NCBI GenBank assembly: GCA_017983795.1
Contig: JAGOAS010000021.1
Coordinates: forward strand, 1-64,000
DNA length: 64,000 nucleotides
Source of the DNA: Piscinibacter sp.
GTDB lineage: Bacteria > Pseudomonadota > Gammaproteobacteria > Burkholderiales > Burkholderiaceae_C
Reading direction: 5' to 3'
The translations under genes were made by a program, and so were the position numbers. Positions within the stretch are counted from its first letter, which is position 1. Each line of letters begins with the position of its first letter. The notes beneath the pieces are model-generated. The model ran no database searches. It was not told the DNA's origin and saw nothing but the letters and a program-made list of their open reading frames with translations. Positions 1-6,998 of the stretch are shown piece after piece.

Positions 1-218
1 CGAGATCGACTGCATCGCCTTCTGGCCTCTTTGCCGACAAGGAGCAGCCGCGTCGCAGCCAAGCTGCGACCATCCTCGCATTGCGATGGTCGGGTCGCGG
101 GAAGGCGTTTCGCTCACAGATTCTCAGTCAGGGCGCGCCAACCCTCCGCGACCCCGACCAAGCTTGACCCGCCTTTCGTTTGTGCGCACGACGCCACGTG
201 GGTCGGCCTCGCGGCGCA
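1..218. other. Left-end region without a supported gene
   Basis: No convincing coding sequence is seen on either strand up to the pilin terminator. The stretch is rich in short dyads. A perfect 8-bp hairpin lies at 52-70 (GTCGCAGC, loop CAA, GCTGCGAC). An 18-base inverted repeat with one mismatch pairs 170-187 with 214-231, and its right arm runs into the base of the pilin terminator. It could be the transcribed tail beyond the pilin terminator or the edge of a gene outside the window. Confidence 0.5.
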
Positions 219-250
219 CAAATGAAAGGCGCCCGCGTGACGCGGGCGCC
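219..250 (-). terminator. Intrinsic terminator of the pilin gene
   Basis: A perfect 10-bp GC-rich stem (228-237 with 241-250, 3-nt loop) lies 22 bases past the pilin stop. In the minus-strand direction it is followed by the T-rich TTTCATTTG. This is the standard layout of a Rho-independent terminator for the pilin transcript. Confidence 0.85.
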
Positions 251-272
251 TTGATGCAGACCGAAGCGCGTA

Positions 273-806
273 TCAGCGGCAGGCGGTCGGCGAGTACTTC
301 GCCAGCAGCGTGCCGGCAGCGGCCGCACCCATGCCCCCCGCGGTCGCCGTGGCGTTGCCGACACCGCGGCAGGCCCAATCCACCGCACCGGTATTGCCCG
401 CGCCGATGGCGGCGGCCAGCGTCTGCACGCCGCCAGCGGTCGACTTCACGAACGGGCTGATGATCAGTCGGTTCGCAGCGCCGATCGGGCCGACGTTCGT
501 CGCGTTGTAGTCGATGGTGATCACGCCCGTGCCAGCTGCAGCGCTGATGGCCGAGATGTACTTCGTCGGGTTGGCCGCGGCGACCGAGGCATTCGCCGCG
601 GCGACGTTGGCACCGAGTTCAACCATCGTAGTCGACTCAGCGATCTGGCTCTTGAAAGATTCGGCGATCACCATGCCTTCGCTGATCTTCGAGCGAATCG
701 TGTAGTCCTGGTAAGCCGGCAGCGCAACCGCGGCCAGGATGCCGATGATCGCCACGACGATCATCAGTTCGATGAGGGTGAAACCTTGTTGAATACGACG
801 CTTCAT
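273..806 (-). CDS. pilA: Type IV pilin (PilA-like major or minor pilin)
   Basis: Structural subunit of a type IV pilus, exported to the inner membrane, processed and methylated by the prepilin peptidase PilD, then assembled into the fibre. The 177-aa product has an 8-residue leader MKRRIQQG followed by [19 protein letters not shown], the classic class III signal: Gly at -1, Phe at +1, Glu at +5 of the mature protein, then a hydrophobic helix. Cys146 and Cys176 probably form the C-terminal disulfide-bonded D-region loop. The start chosen has AGGAGT just upstream; a start 10 codons earlier would add a non-pilin extension. It is monocistronic, with its own terminator and a sigma-54 promoter. Which pilin paralogue it is cannot be told here. 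Confidence 0.95.
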   Translation of the reverse strand: MKRRIQQGFTLIELMIVVAIIGILAAVALPAYQDYTIRSKISEGMVIAESFKSQIAESTTMVELGANVAAANASVAAANPTKYISAISAAAGTGVITIDYNATNVGPIGAANRLIISPFVKSTAGGVQTLAAAIGAGNTGAVDWACRGVGNATATAGGMGAAAAGTLLAKYSPTACR

Positions 807-848
807 GAGGACTCCTGAGAGGTTGGGGAGAGACACGGGCTTCTTCGA

Positions 849-865
849 TGCGAAGGCCGTGCCAT
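849..865 (-). promoter_or_regulatory. Sigma-54 promoter of the pilin gene
   Basis: On the minus strand the sequence reads TGGCAC, five bases GGCCT, then TCGCA. This matches the RpoN consensus TGGCAC-N5-TTGCA with one mismatch and keeps the obligatory GG-N10-GC spacing exactly. Transcription would start near 838, leaving about 30 nt of leader before the start codon. Pilin genes of Pseudomonas and relatives are known to be RpoN-dependent and activated by PilR. Confidence 0.75.
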
Positions 866-904
866 CGAAATCGGCGCGGATTTCCGTGAAATGCGGCCCA
901 GCCG

Positions 905-972
905 CTGACGCAAACGGTCACAGTCCATCGGGCCGTCGGGCCGCCTCCGTCAGGTCTGACGCAAATGGTCAC
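905..972. promoter_or_regulatory. Tandem upstream activator-like sites for the pilin promoter
   Basis: Two 17-base direct repeats, CTGACGCAAACGGTCAC at 905-921 and the same sequence with one change at 956-972, lie 51 bp apart (about five helical turns). They sit roughly 67-134 bp upstream of the inferred sigma-54 start site, where enhancer-binding proteins usually act. Each contains a TGAC-N7-GTCA dyad. I infer binding by a PilR-type activator; the sequence cannot show which protein binds. Confidence 0.5.
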
Positions 973-996
973 CATTTGTCGTCCCTCCCGCTCCAA

Positions 997-1026
997 CGAA
1001 AAACGGGCCTGCAGGCCCGTTTTTCG
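997..1026. terminator. Perfect bidirectional intrinsic terminator
   Basis: A 30-bp perfect palindrome: five A, a 7-bp GC stem (ACGGGCC), a TGCA loop, the complementary stem and five T. It would work as a Rho-independent terminator in both directions. No gene now ends next to it, because it lies between the divergent pilin and nucleotidyltransferase genes. It may once have terminated the phosphodiesterase operon that now ends at 3325, before the island was inserted. Confidence 0.75.
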
Positions 1027-1052
1027 CGGCCGGCACGGCATGCCTCTGATTC

Positions 1053-1132
1053 TTATACTGCAAACGAAAGTCGTCGCAGTATAAATTCACCCAGCGCGAG
1101 TTATACTGCGCCGACACGTTGAGGCAGTATAG
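1053..1132. promoter_or_regulatory. Duplicated inverted-repeat operator (TTATACTGC-N14-GCAGTATAA, two copies)
   Basis: Four copies of one 8-9 base half-site form two inverted repeats: TTATACTGC at 1053-1061 with GCAGTATAA at 1076-1084, and TTATACTGC at 1101-1109 with GCAGTATAG at 1124-1132. Both pairs have a 14-nt spacer and the pairs are offset by 48 bp. The half-sites contain TATACT and TATAAA, which resemble -10 boxes. The last half-site overlaps the GAGG ribosome-binding site and ends 5 nt before the ATG at 1138. This looks like an operator for cooperative repression of the downstream gene. The arrangement recalls the paired inverted repeats bound by AbiEi-type antitoxins, but no AbiEi gene is present. 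Confidence 0.65.
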
Positions 1133-1137
1133 ATCCC

Positions 1138-2223
1138 ATGCCTACCTCGGCCCAGCTCTTCACCGACCTGTCGGCGTCCGCGCAGACGAACTTCGCCGAG
1201 CTTTTCGAGCAGGTCCAGGCCGCTGCATTCCACCGATCGGTCCGGGATCTTCCCGGCTCCTTCAACAAGAAGCTCATCAAGGGCCGGGAGTATTGGTACT
1301 GGCAGGTTCGCGATCTGCAGGGTGTCAACCGGCAGGTCTACCTGGGCCCCGATGAGGAGCGTGTGCGCAAGCTCGTGCAAAGCCATCGTGACGAGGCGCC
1401 GCCGCAGGCTGCCGACCTGGCACCGCTCGCCGGCGCCTGCACCGCCCTCGGCTGCGCCACGGTGATTCCCCAGCACTTCGAGGTCATCAATCGAATGGCC
1501 GAGTACGGGTTCTTCCGCGCCGGAGGGGTCCTGATCGGCACGCACGCCTTCATCGCCACCGGCAACATGCTGGGTGTGCGGTGGAAGAGCGGCTGGCGAA
1601 CCAACGACGTCGACGTGGCGCACGCGGGCCGCAACGTCTCGCTGGCCTTGGCGGAAAACGCCAGGGCCGACATGCACGACGCCATCACGTCCCTGGAAAT
1701 GGGGCTGCTGCCGCAGCAGTCGCTCGTCTCGGGGCCCGGCGCCACCTACATCACGGCGAAGAAAGACATCCGCGTCGACCTCCTGACGACGGCAGGCCGA
1801 AAGGACGACGCCTATCTGTACGAGCCGCTCAACGTGCGCCTGCAGCCGCTCAAGTTCATGGAGTTCTCGCTGGAGCACACCACCCAGACGGCGCTCATTT
1901 CCGGTGAGCGGGCGGTGCTCGTGAACGTGCCCTCGCCGATGCGCTACGCCCTGCACAAGCTGGTGATCATGGGCGAGCGGGAAGAGGCCTTCCGCACCAA
2001 GATCCAGAAGGACGCTGGTCAGGTGGCGGCCTTGGTTGAATATGGGCTACTGCGCTCATCCAGCGCTCTCGAGGCCGCCGCGAAGGATCTGATGTCTCGC
2101 GGGCCGGGCTGGCGCAAGCGCGCAGCCGAGGGGCTGAAGTACGTGGCCGACTACCACCCGCAGATCGGCAAGCAGCTCGGAGAGGTTCTTCACCGAGCGG
2201 CACGGGCGACTGCCAAGAAATGA
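1138..2223 (+). CDS. GSU2403-like nucleotidyltransferase-fold protein (NTP_transf_8 type)
   Basis: A 361-aa protein resembling the GSU2403 family of nucleotidyltransferase-fold proteins (Pfam NTP_transf_8). Residues 1-90 hold a family-typical module with a GSFNKK...GREYWYWQ...RQVYLGP pattern. The central region has GTH (134-136), the usual first signature of the fold, and TNDVDVAH, whose Asp157 and Asp159 would bind metal. The C-terminal part is helical and basic. The substrate is unknown; relatives of this fold include tRNA-modifying toxins such as AbiEii and MenT. It stands alone behind a double inverted-repeat operator and 90 bp upstream of a toxin-antitoxin pair, so a defence or toxin role is plausible but inferred. 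No partner antitoxin of the AbiEi type is seen. Confidence 0.7.
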   Translation: MPTSAQLFTDLSASAQTNFAELFEQVQAAAFHRSVRDLPGSFNKKLIKGREYWYWQVRDLQGVNRQVYLGPDEERVRKLVQSHRDEAPPQAADLAPLAGACTALGCATVIPQHFEVINRMAEYGFFRAGGVLIGTHAFIATGNMLGVRWKSGWRTNDVDVAHAGRNVSLALAENARADMHDAITSLEMGLLPQQSLVSGPGATYITAKKDIRVDLLTTAGRKDDAYLYEPLNVRLQPLKFMEFSLEHTTQTALISGERAVLVNVPSPMRYALHKLVIMGEREEAFRTKIQKDAGQVAALVEYGLLRSSSALEAAAKDLMSRGPGWRKRAAEGLKYVADYHPQIGKQLGEVLHRAARATAKK

Positions 2224-2313
2224 ACGGCCTCGCCGTCGACGCGCCGCGCTTGCAGAGACACCCTCGCGCGGCGTACAGTCCACTTCAATGGTTCCATTAA
2301 CGGATAACGTAAC

Positions 2314-2607
2314 ATGGCTCTTCGCGCATCGGACGTCGTTCCCATCAGCGAAGCCCGGGCGCGGCTCACCGAGCTGTCCGAGGATGTCGTCGGCTCCGGT
2401 GCCGAGAAGGTTCTGACCAAGAACGGCGCCAGCTACGTGGCGCTCATCGACGCGCGCCGGCTCGACTACTACCACGCGCTCGAAGCCGAGCACGCCAAGC
2501 TTGTGCTCGCCGAAGACGCCCTCACCGGGCTGAGGGAGGCGCTGTCCGGGGAGTTCGCCAGCGACGACGAGCTCGATGAGGCCCTTGGCGTCAAGCCTGC
2601 CCGGTGA
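2314..2607 (+). CDS. Phd/YefM-family antitoxin
   Basis: A 97-aa protein whose first 55 residues follow the Phd/YefM pattern (short N-terminal strand, VVPISEARARLTELSEDV, then VLTKNGASYVALIDARRLDYY). This is the DNA-binding and dimerisation domain of type II antitoxins. The acidic C-terminal tail (EFASDDELDEALGV) would wrap and neutralise the toxin. The stop overlaps the GTG start of the next gene by 4 bases, the normal coupling of antitoxin and toxin. The gene starts at an ATG soon after an AT-rich stretch (2287-2313) that probably holds its own autoregulated promoter. Confidence 0.85.
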   Translation: MALRASDVVPISEARARLTELSEDVVGSGAEKVLTKNGASYVALIDARRLDYYHALEAEHAKLVLAEDALTGLREALSGEFASDDELDEALGVKPAR

Positions 2608-2987
2608 GCATTCCAGTCAACGCCAGGGTCAGGGCGGCACGGAATTTCCTGGCCTGTCTGCACGCCGCTCGGGCTTTCATGGTCGAGCAGGATGCCGCTT
2701 CCGCGCCACGGCGCTTCGAGAGGCTGCAGGCCGAGTTGGTCAAGGCTCGGGCGCTGCTGTCTTTCTCGCCCGCGAGCGGTCGCCCTGCCAGATTCCTCGA
2801 CGCCAATACCGGCTGGGGCCGGTTCCAGGCTCAACAAGCCCTCGAGCTCGCCCGCGCGGTCGGGATGCCCGAGCTCCGAGAGCTTGTGTTGGCCCACCAC
2901 GTCGTGCTCTACGCCCACTCCGAGCACGATGTGCTGCTGCTGTCCCTGCGTCAGGAGCGGCAGCTGGGGTACCGCCTGCCTGGATGA
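2604..2987 (+). CDS. RelE/ParE-family toxin
   Basis: A 127-aa protein starting with GTG, overlapping the antitoxin stop (GTGA). The C-terminal part, REL-VLAHHVVLYAHSEHDVLLLSLRQERQLGYRL, has the strand pattern and terminal Arg/Tyr arrangement of the ParE/RelE fold; RelE members cleave mRNA on ribosomes and ParE members poison gyrase. The N-terminal half is helical and somewhat longer than in minimal RelE toxins. The target cannot be told from sequence. Pairing with the preceding Phd-type gene supports the call. Together they would act as a maintenance or defence module of the island. Confidence 0.75.
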   Translation: MSIPVNARVRAARNFLACLHAARAFMVEQDAASAPRRFERLQAELVKARALLSFSPASGRPARFLDANTGWGRFQAQQALELARAVGMPELRELVLAHHVVLYAHSEHDVLLLSLRQERQLGYRLPG

Positions 2988-3011
2988 TGTCCGTCGCGCA
3001 GCGGTCCGGCG

Positions 3012-3160
3012 CTACGCTTCCCCAACCCGCATCGTCGGCCCCGCGCTCAACGCGCGGATGCGGTGGCTGCTAGCGAGCTTGCCCACCTCGCTCATCACCG
3101 CCTCGGCCTCGCCGGGCTTGATGTGCGTGATGTGCACTTCCACGCTGCCGGGCAACTGCG
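3012..3160 (-). pseudogene. Diverged duplicate of the 3' end of the phosphodiesterase gene
   Basis: Positions 3020-3160 match 3333-3473, the 3' end of the intact gene, with six differences in 141 bases and no indels, and a stop codon (TAG here, TGA there) sits at the same relative place. The fragment would encode about 48 C-terminal residues, with Ala for Thr, Pro for Gln, Val for Ile and Glu for Asp changes. It has no start and no N-terminal part. It looks like a gene end left at the edge of an inserted segment, coming from a related but not identical allele. Confidence 0.85.
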
Positions 3161-3161
3161 G

Positions 3162-3290
3162 TCAAGCGGCTTCGCGATCGTGACTCGCGAGGCGCTGTCG
3201 GATCTCGCCGGTATCCGCCTTCACGTCGGCAAGTTCGGCCCGGAGCGCTTTCAGGTGCTCGATGATGAGATTTTCGATGCTCTCGCTCAT
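3162..3290 (-). CDS. Small truncated coiled-coil-like protein (remnant)
   Basis: A 42-aa reading frame, MSESIENLIIEHLKALRAEL followed by a charged helical segment, ending two bases from the duplicated phosphodiesterase fragment. From memory, similar N-termini occur in small (about 80-90 aa) helical hypothetical proteins of Proteobacteria, so this copy is probably cut at the recombination junction. Nothing obviously ribosome-binding-like precedes the ATG. It may be a non-functional remnant. Confidence 0.5.
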   Translation of the reverse strand: MSESIENLIIEHLKALRAELADVKADTGEIRQRLASHDREAA

Positions 3291-3324
3291 GGTCAGGGCA
3301 GTGTAGGAGATCGGGGAGTCCCCG

Positions 3325-4110
3325 TCACGCGTCCCCGATCCGCATCGTCTGCCCCGCGCTCAACGCGCGGATGCGGTGGCTGCTGGCGAGCTTGCCCACC
3401 TCGCTCATCACCGCCTCGGTCTCGCCGGGCTTGATGTGCGTGATGTGCACTTCCACGCTGCCGGGCAGCTGCGCGAGTTCGTGGCCGAGCGCGGCCGGGC
3501 AGAGGTGGCGGCTGATGTAGGCGAGCTGACGCTCTTCGTCGCTGAAGGCCGTTTCGATCACCAGGTGCGCGATTCGCATGTGGCGCAGGCGGATCCACAG
3601 CGCCGGGTTGGGGCCGGTGTCGCCGGTGTAGACCCACCAACCCGCCTCGCCGCCGTCGACCGCGAAGCCGCAGGCCGGCACGGTGTGAGAAGCGGTGATC
3701 ACCTCGATGCGCTTGCCGGCCACTTCGATCTGGTTGCCGACGGCGAAGGGCACGAACTGCAGCACCGGTTGCTCGGCGCTGGGCAGGCGCGTGAAGTCGG
3801 GCCAGATCACGCCGTTGAAGATGTGCTCGCGCAGCGCGGCCAGCGTCTCGGGCAGCGCATGCACCTGGATCGGCCCGCGGCCGGCGGCGCGGCGCGCGCG
3901 CATCACGCTGTCGGCCAGCAGGCCGATGGCCAGCACGTGGTCGAGGTGCGAATGGCTGATGAAGATGTGGTCGATGCGCGCCAGCGCCTCCAGCGAGAGG
4001 TCGCCCACGCCGGTGCCGGCGTCGATGAGCACGTCGTCGTCGACGAGGAAGGACGTGGTCCTGCTGCCGGCCGCGATGGCGCCGGAACAGCCGAGGACTT
4101 GGACGATCAT
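3325..4110 (-). CDS. 3',5'-cyclic-nucleotide phosphodiesterase, metallo-beta-lactamase fold
   Basis: A 261-aa class II type cyclic-nucleotide phosphodiesterase, expected to hydrolyse cAMP and/or cGMP to the 5' monophosphate in the cytoplasm. The HSHLDH metal-binding motif follows FIS near residue 55, and TASHTVPACG and YTGDTGPN supply further ligands typical of the fold. The start overlaps the stop of the upstream cyclase by 4 bases (ATGA), so synthesis and breakdown of the same messenger are coupled. It is the last gene of the kinase/phosphatase/FHA/cyclase operon. Its 3' end is duplicated at 3012-3160. Other metallo-beta-lactamase hydrolase functions cannot be excluded, but the neighbour strongly favours this one. 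Confidence 0.82.
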   Translation of the reverse strand: MIVQVLGCSGAIAAGSRTTSFLVDDDVLIDAGTGVGDLSLEALARIDHIFISHSHLDHVLAIGLLADSVMRARRAAGRGPIQVHALPETLAALREHIFNGVIWPDFTRLPSAEQPVLQFVPFAVGNQIEVAGKRIEVITASHTVPACGFAVDGGEAGWWVYTGDTGPNPALWIRLRHMRIAHLVIETAFSDEERQLAYISRHLCPAALGHELAQLPGSVEVHITHIKPGETEAVMSEVGKLASSHRIRALSAGQTMRIGDA

Positions 4111-6230
4111 TTGCTGTCGAAGGTGCGGGTGCCGTCCCAGTCGGGCGGCTCGGGATGCTCGGGCCAGCGTGCGATGCGCTCGCCGAGCTGGCGGTACAGG
4201 CCACTCAACGCCGAATCGCCGAACTCGTCCCGCAAGACGGCCAGCGAAGTCAGCGCCTGCTCGGCATCCTGCCGGCGGTAGGCGGCCAAGGCAAGGTTCC
4301 AAAGTCGCACTTCCTCGCCATATCGCGGCTGCGCGGCGTGGGCCTGCAAAGGCGGCGTGAAAAGTGTCACGGCCTGCTGCTTGCCCTTGACGCGCACGCG
4401 GTCGACCTCGATCAGCGGCAGCCGCGCCGCGATGGCCTCGCGCGTGGCCTCGCCGACGAGCACGTCGACGCCGTAGACGCGCGTCAGCGCCTCGACGCGC
4501 GAGGCGAGGTTCACGGCGTCGCCCATCACGGTGTAGCTGCGGCGGATGTCGGAGCCCATGTCGCCCACGCAGACCAGGCCGGTGTTGATGCCGATGCCGA
4601 GCCCGATCTCCGGCAGGCCGCGCTCGCGCAGCTCGCGATTGAGCCCCTCCATGCGGCCCAGCATGGCCAGCGCCGCCTGCACGGCGTGCAGCGCATGGTC
4701 GGCGTCGGCCACCGGCGCACCCCAGAAGGCCATGATGGCGTCGCCGATGTACTTGTCGAGCGTGCCGCGGTGGGCGCGGATCTCCTCGGTCATCGCCGAG
4801 AAGAAGCGGTTGATGAGCGCGCGCAGCTCCTCGGGCGGCAGCGCCTCGGAGACGCGCGTGAAGTTGCGCATGTCGCAGAAGAGGATGGTGAGCACGCGGT
4901 TCTCGGCCTGCATGCCGTAGCGCTGCGGGTCGCGCGCCATCTGCGCGACAAGCTCGGGCGGCACATAGGTGCCGAACAGCCGCGCCAGCTCGCGCCGGCG
5001 TGCCCCTTCCAGCACCGTGCCCCAGCCGCTGATGCCGGCGTAGACCAGCGCGGTGAGCAGCAGCGCCGAGGCGAGCGGCAGGGCGAGGCCGTGCGCGCGG
5101 TACAGCCACTGGTCGAGCGCCACCAGGGCGAGCGCCAGCGCCAGCGTCGCGCCGATCGCGCGCGCCGGCCGCAGGCGCGGCAGCAGCAGCGCGAGCAAAG
5201 CGGCCACCATGAGCAACTGCGCCACCTCGTAGCCGCGTGACCAGTCGGGCGCCAGCGGCCCGCGGCCGTCGAGCAAGCCCGACAGCACGTTGGCGTGCAC
5301 CTCGACGCCGGGGTAGACCGCCGCCACCGGCGTGCTGCGCAGGTCGAAGACGCCGGCCGCGCTGGAGCCGACCAGCACCAGCTTGCCGGCCAGGGCGCCG
5401 GGGGGCAGCTTGCCCTCGAGCAGATCGGCGGCGCTGACGTAGTCGAACGAGCCGCCGCGCGGCCCGCCCGCCCCGCGGTAGGGCACGCGCAGTGCGCCGC
5501 GGGCATCGAGCGCGATGCGCAGGCGTTGATCGCCCTGGCGCAGCTCGATGCCGCCGGCCACCGGCACCGCGGCCGGCGCGCCGGCGTGCCGGCGCAGCAT
5601 CGCCAGCGCGAGCGACTCGCGCACGCCGCCGTCCACCTCGGCCAGCAGCGGCAGGCTGCGCACCACGCCGTCGACGTCGGGCAGGGCGTTGAAGAAGCCG
5701 GCCGCCGGCGCCGCCGCGGCGAGCGTGGCGACGCTGGCCGCGTAGCCGCTCCAGCGCGTCGCGGTAACGCCGCCGGCCCCGCCCGCGCCGGCGGCGAACA
5801 GCGGCGCGGGCAGCGTTCCGGCGCGCGGCGCCCCGGCGCCGTCGGCGAGGAAGTAGCCGAGCACGGCCGGCCGCCCTGCGAGCGCGCGCGCCAGCGCGGC
5901 ATCGCCGGCCTCGGACTCGGCGAATACCATGTCGAAGCCGACCAGCGCGGCGCGCTGGCGCGCGAACAGCTCCTCGGCCAGCGCGGCCAGGCGCTCGCGC
6001 GGCCAGGGCCAGCGGCCGATGCGCGCGAGGCTGGCGTCGTCGACGTCGACGATGACGATGCGCGTGTCCTTGCTGCCGGGCACCGTCGCGCGCAGGCGCG
6101 CGTCGTCGATGGCGAGGTCGAGCTGCTGGAGGAAGCGCAGCGGAGCGAGGCCGCTGGCGTGCATCAGGCAGACGGCGAGCGCGCCGCCCAGCAGGGCCCA
6201 GCGCAGCCAACGCAGCGCGCCGGCACTCAT
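4107..6230 (-). CDS. CHASE2-domain adenylate/guanylate cyclase
   Basis: A 707-aa membrane-bound class III nucleotide cyclase. One N-terminal membrane helix (about 10-30) is followed by a periplasmic CHASE2 sensory domain (about 35-330), then a cluster of membrane helices (about 335-410), and a cytoplasmic catalytic domain (about 445-620). The catalytic domain shows ILFCDMRNFT and KYIGDAIMAFWGAP with both metal-binding Asp residues, and YTVMGDAVNLASR with the Asn and Arg that handle the transition state. The lysine before GD and the Asp in VMGD favour ATP as substrate (family knowledge). It is coupled to the phosphodiesterase downstream and sits 25 bp after the FHA gene, suggesting control of cAMP by an envelope signal alongside Ser/Thr phosphorylation. 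Confidence 0.92.
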   Translation of the reverse strand: MSAGALRWLRWALLGGALAVCLMHASGLAPLRFLQQLDLAIDDARLRATVPGSKDTRIVIVDVDDASLARIGRWPWPRERLAALAEELFARQRAALVGFDMVFAESEAGDAALARALAGRPAVLGYFLADGAGAPRAGTLPAPLFAAGAGGAGGVTATRWSGYAASVATLAAAAPAAGFFNALPDVDGVVRSLPLLAEVDGGVRESLALAMLRRHAGAPAAVPVAGGIELRQGDQRLRIALDARGALRVPYRGAGGPRGGSFDYVSAADLLEGKLPPGALAGKLVLVGSSAAGVFDLRSTPVAAVYPGVEVHANVLSGLLDGRGPLAPDWSRGYEVAQLLMVAALLALLLPRLRPARAIGATLALALALVALDQWLYRAHGLALPLASALLLTALVYAGISGWGTVLEGARRRELARLFGTYVPPELVAQMARDPQRYGMQAENRVLTILFCDMRNFTRVSEALPPEELRALINRFFSAMTEEIRAHRGTLDKYIGDAIMAFWGAPVADADHALHAVQAALAMLGRMEGLNRELRERGLPEIGLGIGINTGLVCVGDMGSDIRRSYTVMGDAVNLASRVEALTRVYGVDVLVGEATREAIAARLPLIEVDRVRVKGKQQAVTLFTPPLQAHAAQPRYGEEVRLWNLALAAYRRQDAEQALTSLAVLRDEFGDSALSGLYRQLGERIARWPEHPEPPDWDGTRTFDSK

Positions 6231-6255
6231 GCGCGCGGCGCGCAGGCCCGCAGGT

Positions 6256-6945
6256 TCAGACCTGCACGAACTGCATCTGCGTGCCGGCCAGCTCGACGAC
6301 GTCGCCGTTCTTGAGCTGCACGGTCTCGCCGGTCACCGGGCTGCCGTTGACGGTCGGGCGCAGGGCGCCTTCGACGTGGGCGAGCACGTAGCCGCCCGGG
6401 CGCTTGGTGATCGAGGCCACCTGCACGCCGGGCTTGCCGACGGTGGTGACCACCTTGGTGAGCATCACTTCGCGGCCGGCCGCCGCGCCGTTGAGCACCT
6501 TGATCGAGGCCGGGCCGGAGCTACCGCCGGCGCCCAGCGAGCCGAAGCCGGAGGCGCCGAAGCCCTGCGTCGGCTGGTAGCCCTGCGCGCCCGCGCTGGC
6601 CGGCGCCGCGGCCGCCGCGCCGGGCTTCATGATCATGGTCTTCTCGTAGTCGGTGCCGTCCTCGACCAGGTATTTGATCTTGTACTTGCCGATCTCGACC
6701 GTGTCGTTGTGGCTGAGCAGCTGCTTCTTGATCGCCTTGCCGTTGATGTAGGTGCCGTTGGTGCTGTTGAGGTCTTCGATGAAGACGTCGGCGCCCACCA
6801 TCTGCAGCACGGCGTGTTCGCCGCTGACCGCGAGGTTGTCGATCACGATGTCGTTGTAGGGCCGGCGACCGAGGGTGGTCTTGTCCTTGGTGATCTGAAC
6901 CTCCTTGATCACCACGCCGTCCAGTGATACGACCAGCTTGCCCAT
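6256..6945 (-). CDS. FHA-domain protein (two FHA-like domains)
   Basis: A 229-aa phosphothreonine-binding adaptor. The N-terminal FHA domain (about 25-95) shows LGRRPYNDIVIDNLAVSGEHA and LNSTNGTYING, the core residues that bind phosphothreonine. A Thr in YEKTMIMKP (about 105) is a likely phospho-site. After an Ala/Gly-rich linker a second, degenerate FHA-like domain (about 145-229) follows, with VGKPG, LRPTVNG and LKNGDVVELAG. The start chosen has GAGGAC upstream and fits the domain; a longer frame exists 25 codons earlier. It lies between the phosphatase and the cyclase, so it probably links kinase output to the cyclase or another client. Confidence 0.9.
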   Translation of the reverse strand: MGKLVVSLDGVVIKEVQITKDKTTLGRRPYNDIVIDNLAVSGEHAVLQMVGADVFIEDLNSTNGTYINGKAIKKQLLSHNDTVEIGKYKIKYLVEDGTDYEKTMIMKPGAAAAAPASAGAQGYQPTQGFGASGFGSLGAGGSSGPASIKVLNGAAAGREVMLTKVVTTVGKPGVQVASITKRPGGYVLAHVEGALRPTVNGSPVTGETVQLKNGDVVELAGTQMQFVQV

Positions 6946-6998
6946 GCTCGTTGTCCTCGTGATCTCTGTCTTATGAGTTCTGTCCGTCCCTGGCGGCA

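Noticed and set aside
1053-2223. A complete AbiE type IV toxin-antitoxin system
   Set aside because: The operator layout is suggestive, but no AbiEi antitoxin gene is present and the protein resembles the GSU2403 family rather than AbiEii.
3020-3473. Insertion-sequence target-site duplication
   Set aside because: The 141-bp repeat is far too long and has diverged by six positions, and no transposase lies between the copies. Integration at a gene end or allelic recombination fits better.
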